From Methylovulum sp. (lineage in GTDB: Bacteria > Pseudomonadota > Gammaproteobacteria > Methylococcales > Methylomonadaceae): a DNA stretch of 64,000 nucleotides. A program made the translations under genes and the position numbers. Each line of letters opens with the position of its first letter. Positions within the stretch are counted from its first letter, which is position 1. Location: the NCBI GenBank assembly GCA_030653435.1, contig JAURZI010000023.1, forward strand, positions 1 through 64,000, in the 5' to 3' direction. The notes beneath the pieces were generated by a model. It was given only the letters and a program-made list of their open reading frames with translations. It ran no database searches and was not told the DNA's origin. Below are positions 1-6,597 of the stretch, piece after piece.

Positions 1-141
1 AACTTGATAGAAATTCTATGGCGCAAGATAAAATACGAATGGATGCCCTTTTCGGCTTATGAATCCTTTTCGTCACTCAAGCAAAGCTTGTTTGATATCC
101 TCGCCAATATTGGCGGAACTTACCGCATCCAGTTCAATTGA
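1..141 (+). CDS. IS630-family transposase, C-terminal fragment cut by the window edge
   Basis: The first 46 codons are open from base 1 and end at a TGA at 139-141. The peptide begins NLIEILWRKIKYEW, which matches the last part of the DDE domain of IS630/Tc1-like transposases, where the final catalytic glutamate lies in an N-x-I-E-x-x-W motif. It continues as a short helical tail ending in RIQFN. The rest of the gene lies left of the window, so I cannot tell whether the element is intact. It sits directly upstream of a broken ratA copy, which suggests that this insertion damaged that gene. No terminal inverted repeat was recognised just after the stop. Confidence 0.7.
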   Translation, partial: NLIEILWRKIKYEWMPFSAYESFSSLKQSLFDILANIGGTYRIQFN

Positions 142-165
142 TTTTTGTTAAATAACTTTTGAACA

Positions 166-527
166 GTTACTTATATTCACGCATACCCAAAATTCATACC
201 ATTATATGTTTCATCTAAAATTCTCGAAGAACACGATAATAAATCAAGACCCGCCATGAAGATTGCCAAGGGTAAATTAGGCTTTGAATTTATCACGGTT
301 AATACTATGGAAAAAAGCCGTTCCATTTCAATAAATCTGGAAAATGGCTCCTTAAAGGCGTTTGGCGTTTTACCCCGCTAGAAACCCATGATTGCATTAT
401 TTCGCTACATTTTGACTTCGAATTTCCCAATAAATTACTGGAGGTCGCTCTAGGCGGTTTATTCAAACAGCTTTGCGAATCAATGGTCGGAGCATTCCGC
501 AAACAGGCGGTAGTCCGCTATGGCTAG
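166..527 (+). pseudogene. ratA: ratA-like (COQ10/START family) remnant, 5'-truncated and frameshifted
   Basis: In one frame from about 181 the translation reads AYPKFIPLYVSSKILEEHDN and continues to LENGSLKA near 360. The reading then has to shift frame to continue as GVWRFTPLETHDC and HFDFEFPNKLLEVALG, ending with AFRKQAVVRYG and a TAG at 525-527. Together these pieces cover most of a RatA/COQ10-like protein, a small START-fold family also annotated as ubiquinone-binding or as the RatA ribosome-association toxin. The N-terminal 20-30 residues are missing and the original frame hits a stop at 379-381. The lesion and the adjacent transposase end indicate a dead gene. Bounds at the left edge are approximate. 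Confidence 0.7.
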
Positions 528-615
528 TGAAACCGTGTGAGTTATTGAGTCGTTAAACCTTACAAATAGCTAAAAACCACTATGTGAATAACGGCTTATT
601 CTTATGGAAATATCT

Positions 616-1341
616 TTAAATGTGTTGGTGTTGGGTTCCGGGTTTATCGAGTCTTTCAGTCTCGTTCACTTGCTGTTCGCGGATTATTTCAGACATCACT
701 TGTATTTCTGCCAACACCAGGACTTTTTTGCCGGTCGGGATCATCAATCTGGCTAATTGACGGTTTTTAACCCAGACTAAAACGCGAAAACCCAGTAATA
801 TAAAGATCATCACCAAGTAAAAAAATGGCTCCGCCATATTACCTTTGAGTTGCCAGTAATAATGAATAATGGCTGCCCCCGCTGCTAAATATATAAATCG
901 GTGAAGTTTTTTCCAGTTTTTACCCATGCGCTTTTTGGACCATTTTGGCGATGTCAGCGCTAATGAAAAAATAATGGTGTAAGCCAGCACCCCAAACCAA
1001 ATATATTGACTTTCAATGATATCAACACCAATAACAGACCACACCAAAGCATGATCAACTAGCAAATAGGCCAGTACATGTAAAGTCGCATAAAAAAAAG
1101 CGTATAACCCTAACATTTGCCGGTATTCTGTCATGCCACGCCATTTTGTAACCGTTTGAAGGGGCGTAATAGCCAGCGTCAGCCATAAAAAACGTAATGA
1201 CCAATCACCGAGGCGAATATGCAGGGCTTGAATAGGGTTAGGTCCTAAATTGTCGAAAGCGATATCAATAAGCAACCCTAACAAAGGCATTAAACAAACA
1301 GCCAGAGTTAAGGAATACAAATTGTTGAATCGAAAAGTCAT
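616..1341 (-). CDS. msrQ: MsrQ, haem-binding membrane subunit of the MsrPQ methionine-sulfoxide reductase
   Basis: The 241-residue protein is strongly hydrophobic with about six membrane segments and belongs to the ferric-reductase-like YedZ/MsrQ family. Histidines in membrane segments (HVLAYLLVDH, KLHRFIYLAAG, IIHYYWQ) fit the known b-haem ligands. MsrQ takes electrons from the quinone pool or flavin reductase and passes them to periplasmic MsrP, which repairs oxidised methionine in envelope proteins. Its ATG overlaps the stop codon of msrP by one base (TAATG), so the two are translationally coupled. Length is normal for the family. Identification is firm. Confidence 0.93.
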   Translation of the reverse strand: MTFRFNNLYSLTLAVCLMPLLGLLIDIAFDNLGPNPIQALHIRLGDWSLRFLWLTLAITPLQTVTKWRGMTEYRQMLGLYAFFYATLHVLAYLLVDHALVWSVIGVDIIESQYIWFGVLAYTIIFSLALTSPKWSKKRMGKNWKKLHRFIYLAAGAAIIHYYWQLKGNMAEPFFYLVMIFILLGFRVLVWVKNRQLARLMIPTGKKVLVLAEIQVMSEIIREQQVNETERLDKPGTQHQHI

Positions 1342-2300
1342 TAGAAAAAATGCCTCAAGTCCATACCACTATACAAAGACGCTACTTGATTACCGTAGCC
1401 ATTAAATAATTCAGTTTGTCGGCGTGGGGTAAAAAAACTGCTGCCTAATTGGCGCTCACTGTATTGACTCCAGCGTGGGTGGGCAACCGCTGGATTCACA
1501 TTAGAATAAAAACCATAGTCATTGGGTGCAAATTTATTCCAAGTTGTAATCGGCGCCTTTTTTATCAACTCGATTTTTACAATCGCCTTAATGCTTTTAA
1601 AACCATATTTCCAAGGTACAACCAAGCGTAACGGTGCGCCATTTTGCTTTGGCAGACTCTCTCCATACATACCAACGGCCAGTATGGTCAGGGGATGCAT
1701 GGCTTCATCAATGCGCAAACCCTCAACATAAGGCCATTTCAACATTTCATTAGCAAGTTGTTTGGGCATGGTTTGTGGTTGATAAACAGCGGTAAATTTT
1801 ACAAAACGGGCAGTCGATAATGGTTTAACCATTTTTAATAAGCTGGCCAGCGGAAAACCCACCCAAGGTATAACCATGGACCATGCCTCGACACAACGAA
1901 GGCGATAGACATATTCTTGAAGGGTCTGCTGACCTAGGATGTCTTCCAAATGATAACTACCCGGCTTTTCCACCTCACCGCTGATCTCTACAGACCAAGG
2001 ATCGGTAACCAGATTTTGAGCAAAGCTGGTTGCTTCTTTTTTATTAAACGAGAACTCGTAATAGTTCGTATGGTTTTTGGTGATTTCAGATGGCGTAACA
2101 GTTAAAGAATCATTTGATAGGGGGCTTTGGGGCAAATTAGCCCAAACCGGTAGAGTGCTGTTGGCAAGTGTCGACCAATTAGCCCCACCGGTCAGCATAA
2201 CCGCCAACGTAGTCTTAATGATTTGACGACGGTTCTTGAAAACCGAAGGGTCGGTAATCTCACTGGCGGGAATATCTTTTTTTGTTTTTATTATTATCAT
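1341..2300 (-). CDS. msrP: MsrP, periplasmic molybdoprotein methionine-sulfoxide reductase
   Basis: The 319-residue product matches YedY/MsrP of the sulfite-oxidase fold. A twin-arginine export signal starts at R24-R25 (NRRQIIKTT) and is followed by a hydrophobic stretch, as expected for a cofactor-loaded periplasmic enzyme. The molybdenum-ligating cysteine is in RLRCVEAWSM, at about residue 136, and the later WKYGFKSIK and GFYSNVNP stretches are family hallmarks. It reduces methionine sulfoxide in oxidatively damaged periplasmic proteins using electrons from MsrQ, encoded directly downstream. The two genes form a bicistronic unit with no other obvious member. Confidence 0.93.
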   Translation of the reverse strand: MIIIKTKKDIPASEITDPSVFKNRRQIIKTTLAVMLTGGANWSTLANSTLPVWANLPQSPLSNDSLTVTPSEITKNHTNYYEFSFNKKEATSFAQNLVTDPWSVEISGEVEKPGSYHLEDILGQQTLQEYVYRLRCVEAWSMVIPWVGFPLASLLKMVKPLSTARFVKFTAVYQPQTMPKQLANEMLKWPYVEGLRIDEAMHPLTILAVGMYGESLPKQNGAPLRLVVPWKYGFKSIKAIVKIELIKKAPITTWNKFAPNDYGFYSNVNPAVAHPRWSQYSERQLGSSFFTPRRQTELFNGYGNQVASLYSGMDLRHFF

Positions 2301-2358
2301 TGTGTTAGTTACCCGAAAGTTAAGCGATGGGGGGGGAACTAGGACAGGCTATCTATTA

Positions 2359-3174
2359 TCATTTTCCTCTAGGAATCATTGACCATATTTTTTTGAATTT
2401 AGTTTGGGTAATAAAGGCCAATGAGAACAGTTGTATAAAATTCCCCGCTTCAATTAAATCAAGGCCGATATGTTCAGGGACCAGTTCTTTGCGGGTTCCA
2501 AACAGGCGATCCCAGACAGAAAAAACAATGCCGTAGTTACTGTCATGTTCGGCACGCAAGGTTGAATGATGGGTGCGATGCAATGCTGGCGTAATAAATA
2601 CTTGCGAAATGGTCTCTTCGTTGGGAACCCGAATATTGGCATGGTGAAAAAATATGAAAAATAACTCAACAACTTCTATAGCAAGCACCAGATACGCATT
2701 TACACCAATAACGACAACGAAAACACCTTTATAAAGAAGTTCCAGTAGCAAATCGAAGATGTGAAAGCGAAATCCGGTAGAAACATTAAAGCCCTTGTCG
2801 CTGTGATGTATTTTATGAAAGCGCCAAAGGAAGTCGTTATGGTGGCTGGCATAGTGCCAAAAGTAGATGGACAGATCAAAAAAAGCAAAAGCCAGCAGCC
2901 ATTTCACCGGGCCATTAGCCAAACCGCTCAACAAGCCAAAGGAGGCAAACTCTTGTGCGACAAAAAATAAGGATGAGGCCCTTATAACGGACAAAATCAG
3001 GTTGTTGACCAAAAATGCCGTCGTGTTGGTAAAAAATGATTCTTTGTAAACTTTTTGGGGAAATTGACGATAGGGATGACGCTTCTCGATAATTAACAGT
3101 GCGATAAATGCGAGTAGCGCAACACCAAATAAACCTTGAATAAAAACCATGTCACCATCACTACTTACATTCAT
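2359..3174 (-). CDS. Sterol desaturase / fatty acid hydroxylase family membrane enzyme
   Basis: The 271-residue protein has several hydrophobic segments and the three histidine clusters of this di-iron superfamily: HYASHH at residues 107-112, HKIHH at 120-124 and HRTHH at 199-203, with an additional HH at 177-178. Such enzymes hydroxylate or desaturate lipids in the membrane, for example sterols, carotenoids or fatty acids. The substrate cannot be read from the sequence. The gene ends about 60 bases from msrP and is preceded by a MITE-like element that separates it from the LOV gene. No partner lipid-biosynthesis gene is nearby. Confidence 0.85.
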   Translation of the reverse strand: MNVSSDGDMVFIQGLFGVALLAFIALLIIEKRHPYRQFPQKVYKESFFTNTTAFLVNNLILSVIRASSLFFVAQEFASFGLLSGLANGPVKWLLAFAFFDLSIYFWHYASHHNDFLWRFHKIHHSDKGFNVSTGFRFHIFDLLLELLYKGVFVVVIGVNAYLVLAIEVVELFFIFFHHANIRVPNEETISQVFITPALHRTHHSTLRAEHDSNYGIVFSVWDRLFGTRKELVPEHIGLDLIEAGNFIQLFSLAFITQTKFKKIWSMIPRGK

Positions 3175-3216
3175 AAACTAACCTTCTGTTTTGCATTATT
3201 TTTAATAAACCTTCGG

Positions 3217-3339
3217 TTTTATTTGGCTACGTCACCGTTAATTGTGGAAGCCTTAAATGGCGCGGGCGATATCTTAAATAAGGCTTTGCGCCGAAAATAA
3301 AAAATTTTTAAAAATTAACGGTGACATAGCCTTTTATTT
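3217..3339. mobile_element. MITE-like element with 19-bp terminal inverted repeats and 8-bp target duplication
   Basis: GGCTACGTCACCGTTAATT at 3225-3243 is the inverted complement of AATTAACGGTGACATAGCC at 3313-3331 with one mismatch. The 107-bp unit is flanked by identical TTTTATTT octamers at 3217-3224 and 3332-3339, which look like a target-site duplication. The 69-bp interior has no coding potential, so this fits a non-autonomous miniature transposable element. The right-hand octamer contains the stop codon of the LOV gene (3334-3336), so the insertion landed exactly at that gene's end. The parent insertion-sequence family is not identified; 8-bp duplications occur in several families. 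Confidence 0.65.
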
Positions 3340-3786
3340 GGGCATTGCATTTAATAAATCATTTAACTCTTTAATTTCATTGCTGGCGTTAACCTTGTCA
3401 GTGATATCGTACTGCACACCCAGGTAATAGATGACGCGTTGCTTTCTGTCGAACAAGGGCGTTATTTTCAATCGATTAACAAATGGCGTTCCGTCTTTTT
3501 TATAATTCCGCAAGGTGACTTCAATTGCCTCATGATTTTCCATTGCTTTTTGAATTTCATAACGGGCAGGCTGATCTCTGTCTTCACCCTGAAGAAAACG
3601 GCAATTGTGGCCGATGATATCTTCCTGGGTATAACCCGTTAAACGTTCAAAGGCTTTATTGGCATATATGATGGGCGCATCTTCCATATCCGGGTCAGCT
3701 AAAGTTACACCGTTAACGCACTCGTCTAAAATAGAGGACAGGACTTGCGGAATAAGTCCGCTATCTTTTTCAACAATAAAAGGCAT
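3334..3786 (-). CDS. Short LOV (PAS) blue-light photoreceptor protein
   Basis: This 150-residue protein is almost entirely one PAS domain of the LOV class. It carries the motif GHNCRFLQG at about 59-67, with the photoactive cysteine at residue 62 that forms the flavin adduct in known LOV proteins. FMN-contacting residues are also present: N94, N104 in DGTPFVN, and Q125 in YLGVQYDIT. A helix of about 20 residues follows the core. There is no fused kinase, GGDEF or DNA-binding domain, so it resembles stand-alone 'short LOV' proteins that signal through dimer rearrangement. An SRPBCC gene lies 44 bases upstream in the same direction. Photochemistry is inferred from the motif only. Confidence 0.88.
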   Translation of the reverse strand: MPFIVEKDSGLIPQVLSSILDECVNGVTLADPDMEDAPIIYANKAFERLTGYTQEDIIGHNCRFLQGEDRDQPARYEIQKAMENHEAIEVTLRNYKKDGTPFVNRLKITPLFDRKQRVIYYLGVQYDITDKVNASNEIKELNDLLNAMPK

Positions 3787-3830
3787 ATTTAAATTCCAAT
3801 TCTTTTAATAATTTACAAAGCGACCAGATA

Positions 3831-4313
3831 TTAGCTGGGGTTAGCAACGATTAAATTTTTAATATTTTCAACCGTGTTTTCTGCACCGTCCTCAATGGCA
3901 GTTCGTATGAGTTTTTGAAAGGGCCGCATAAAAACCTCTATTTCTGTCAACTCAAAACAAAAGGTCAACCGTGTTGATTTATTTTCATCGTCACTTTCCA
4001 GCAGATAACTGTGTACATAGGGCTCCGTCAGGCCTTTAAAAGTAAGCATCATTGCAGGTTGGTAATGGGTTATTTCAAAAACAGATTCTACTTTCGCCCC
4101 TTGGTCTTGACGAACTTGCCTTGCTTTGGCCCCTACAAAAACCTTTTTACCATCCAGAGGCTCTAATTTAATCACTTCAACCGCCCATTTTGGGTAGTTT
4201 TCATAAAAATGCTCGCCGATATAAGCAAAAACATCGCGTATCGGTTTGTCAATCTCAATGCTCGCTTCACCTACAACTGGCTTGGTTGAATCAAACGAAA
4301 ATTTAATTTGCAC
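3831..4313 (-). CDS. SRPBCC-family (START/Bet v1-like) protein
   Basis: The 160-residue protein has the pattern of the polyketide cyclase/START-like SRPBCC superfamily: an N-terminal strand followed by SIEIDKPIRDVFAYIGEHF, a beta-rich centre, and a long C-terminal helix (MRPFQKLIRTAIEDGAENT). These folds have a deep hydrophobic pocket and bind or modify lipids and other small ligands. The start appears to be GTG at 4311-4313 with AGGAG about ten bases upstream. It is probably co-transcribed with the LOV gene 44 bases downstream. No specific ligand or reaction can be assigned. Confidence 0.75.
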   Translation of the reverse strand: MQIKFSFDSTKPVVGEASIEIDKPIRDVFAYIGEHFYENYPKWAVEVIKLEPLDGKKVFVGAKARQVRQDQGAKVESVFEITHYQPAMMLTFKGLTEPYVHSYLLESDDENKSTRLTFCFELTEIEVFMRPFQKLIRTAIEDGAENTVENIKNLIVANPS

Positions 4314-4686
4314 GGTAATACTACTCCTGTTCGGAAACGTATATCAACTAACATACTGTTTTTATGTGGTTATCCGTGGCAATAACATTATTACTAAGGC
4401 CACTCTAAAAAATCGCCGGGCTTTAAACCAATCGTTCACTTGCGTTTTTATTATCTATTTTGTTTGATCCGAGATATTTGACCACGCCATTTTTAAGCGT
4501 GGCAAACCTCGCTTAAAAAATACCTAGCCATTAAGTACATATAACGGCAATCTGGTTTAAAAGCAAATCGCTGGATTGATTTGATTTAACAACATAGACA
4601 CGGCTGATTAATGTAACGTCTGGTCAGGAAATGACTAAACAACCACCAGAGCACGGTGGGTTTAAATAAACGACTGAAAGTCGGGA

Positions 4687-4710
4687 GACACGTCGACTTT
4701 ACGACGTGTC
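4687..4710. repeat. Perfect 9-bp inverted repeat (hairpin)
   Basis: GACACGTCG at 4687-4695 pairs perfectly with CGACGTGTC at 4702-4710 around a six-base loop. No T-run follows on either strand, so it is not a standard intrinsic terminator. It may be a protein-binding palindrome or part of mobile-element debris. Confidence 0.5.
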
Positions 4711-4907
4711 TAAGGTTCTACTGATGTGGCTACACTAAACCGGACACCGAATTAAAACAGCCCCGAAGAAACGGACACCATCGCCAGTGACCTTGAAGCC
4801 AGCCAGTCCGAAAGCATGCAAAAGACAAGAAAAACATGGAAAAGGAACGTAGTGTGTGACAAGAACGGCGAAGACTGCAAAACAACATACAACGAATAAA
4901 ACAACCT

Positions 4908-4993
4908 CGCATAATTGACGTTATGCAAAAAAAGCCCGGTGATCTACGATTTTACACCGGACGTTTTCTACATAACGTCGGCTACATTATGCG
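4908..4993. repeat. Nested palindrome with a XerCD/dif-like core
   Basis: Three inverted pairs nest here: CGCATAA 4908-4914 with TTATGCG 4987-4993, GACGTTATG 4917-4925 with CATAACGTC 4971-4979, and CCGGTG 4936-4941 with CACCGG 4955-4960. The left edge, CGCATAA-TTGACG-TTATG (4908-4925), has the two half-sites and six-base spacer of a XerC/XerD dif-type site. A partner CGCATAA half-site faces it on the other strand. This arrangement suggests a tyrosine-recombinase site or folded attachment site, but no recombinase gene is present in the window. Confidence 0.4.
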
Positions 4994-5103
4994 AAATATT
5001 ATAAAATTACTCACTTTTGCACGCAAAACGCTATTTACAGAAGCCACCCAGAAAAACCAAGCTTCTATAATCTGTGTTGGAATTTCGCTAAGGTGTTGGA
5101 GGC

Positions 5104-6597
5104 TTATTGCCTATCAATCGGTATTGGCAAAAACTGTGACCATTTAACTTCGCCGCCAATCTTGTCGTTGGCCGGTAACGCGTTGGCATTCCAGCCGCCG
5201 CCCAAAGCTTTAACGAGCTGGACCGCTGCGACCAAACGCTGGCCTTGTAAGGCTGTTGCGGCTTCTTCATTACTAAGGGCCGCCGCCTGTGCGGTTACGA
5301 CATTTAAATAGCTGACCGTACCCGCCAAGTATTGGTTGGTCATCAGCTCAACAGCCTTGCGTGCGGATGCCGCCGCTTTGTTCTGGACATCGGTTTCCTG
5401 TTCCAGCAAGCGCAACGCTAGCAAATAATCTTCAACCTCCTGAAAACCGGCCAGTACAGCCTGACGGTAAGCTGCTGCGCTGGCATCGTAGTTACTCATC
5501 GCGGCAGCCATTTGGGCGCTGCGGGCGCCGCCGTCAAAGAGCGGCAATGCCAAAGCCGCAGGCCCCAGCGCCCAATAACTGGCTGCGGTGGTGAACAGGT
5601 TGGATAAGGTGTTGGCCTGGGTGCCGCGCGCCGCCCCCAGATTAAGACTAGGAAAATATGCCGCTTTGGCGACGCCTATTTGGGCATTCGCTGCGGCGAC
5701 CATACGTTCGGCGGCGGCAATATCCGGCCTGCGTTCCAGTAATTGCGACGGGAGCTCGACCGGAATCGGCGGCACTACGGTATTCAGCGGCGCAACGGCT
5801 ATATTGAGTTCAGCCGGTGTTTTGCCTGCCAACAAGGCTATGGCGTGTTCCAGCTGTGCGCGTTGAATTTCGGTGGCAATGGCTTGCGCCTGTGCCGATT
5901 CCAGCTGTGTTTCAGCCTGCATGACATCGGCCTTGGATATGACGCCGGCGTTGTAACGGTTTCGGTTGATTTTCAAGGTTTTTTCGTAACTGGTCACGGC
6001 ATCTTGCAACAAGGCTTGTTGTGCGTCCAAGGCCCGTAATTGAAAATAATCTTGCGCTAACGCAGCCTGCGTGGACAGCCGCAATGCCTGCAAGTTTGCG
6101 GCGCTGGCTTGTGCATTGGCGGCACTCGCTTCGACCTGCCTGCGTACACTGCCCCACAAGTCCGGCTCCCAAGCTACGCTTAATACGCCGCCGAACAAAT
6201 TCCTGACGCCGGAAACCACCACATTCTGCCCGCTGGCGGCACGAAAACGGTTGGTGCTGAGGGTTGTGGTCAGCGTCGGGGAATAAGCCGCCGTGGCATT
6301 TTGGACTAAAGCCTGAGCCTGACGAAATTGCGCCTCAGCCTGTGCAATGCTCTGGTTGGCGCCATTAGCCTGTTGCTCCAGGCTATTTAGGTACGGATCA
6401 TTAAACAGTTCCCACCATCTACCGGGCAATTCATGGTCGCGAGGCTGCGCTTGCGTCCAGCCCTTCAGCTCTTTATAGGCATTCGGAACCGTGCTGCTTG
6501 GGCGGCGATAATCGGGACCGACGGTGCAGGCTGAAAGTAACAAGCACAAGCATGGGATTACAGCTAATAGACGTGCGGTTATCAAGTGATTTTTCAC
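5104..6597 (-). CDS. RND efflux outer-membrane factor lipoprotein (NodT/OprM family)
   Basis: The 497-residue protein begins with a lipoprotein signal ending in LLLSAC, with acylated cysteine 24, followed by TVGPDYRRP, the standard start of NodT/OprM-type channels. Two alanine-rich long-helix repeats follow (for example ASAANAQASAANLQALRLST and later QAETQLESAQAQA), as in TolC-like barrels with periplasmic tunnels. It should form the exit duct of the pump encoded just upstream. Its GTG start overlaps the TGA of the second permease by four bases, so it is translationally coupled as the last gene of the operon. Confidence 0.92.
   Translation of the reverse strand: MKNHLITARLLAVIPCLCLLLSACTVGPDYRRPSSTVPNAYKELKGWTQAQPRDHELPGRWWELFNDPYLNSLEQQANGANQSIAQAEAQFRQAQALVQNATAAYSPTLTTTLSTNRFRAASGQNVVVSGVRNLFGGVLSVAWEPDLWGSVRRQVEASAANAQASAANLQALRLSTQAALAQDYFQLRALDAQQALLQDAVTSYEKTLKINRNRYNAGVISKADVMQAETQLESAQAQAIATEIQRAQLEHAIALLAGKTPAELNIAVAPLNTVVPPIPVELPSQLLERRPDIAAAERMVAAANAQIGVAKAAYFPSLNLGAARGTQANTLSNLFTTAASYWALGPAALALPLFDGGARSAQMAAAMSNYDASAAAYRQAVLAGFQEVEDYLLALRLLEQETDVQNKAAASARKAVELMTNQYLAGTVSYLNVVTAQAAALSNEEAATALQGQRLVAAVQLVKALGGGWNANALPANDKIGGEVKWSQFLPIPIDRQ

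Larger units (their letters stand above)
4314..5103. other. Gene-free region with hairpins and repeat debris
   Basis: About 790 bases lack any convincing gene. It holds a short hairpin in front of the SRPBCC gene (CCACGC 4482-4487 with GCGTGG 4497-4502), a 9-bp perfect hairpin at 4687-4710, two copies of CGGACACC at 4741-4748 and 4772-4779, and a nested palindrome at 4908-4993. The overall look is of mobile-element or recombination-site debris between two unrelated operons. Short reading frames here have unnatural composition. Confidence 0.5.

Noticed and set aside
305-502. Minus-strand open frame of 65 residues
   Set aside because: It is antisense to the readable ratA remnant and shows no motif of its own.
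4730-4912. Minus-strand open frame rich in Cys, Arg and Phe
   Set aside because: Composition is unlike a real protein and the area is hairpin and repeat debris.
4923-5147. Plus-strand open frame of 74 residues
   Set aside because: It runs through the nested palindrome and into the antisense of the outer-membrane factor gene.
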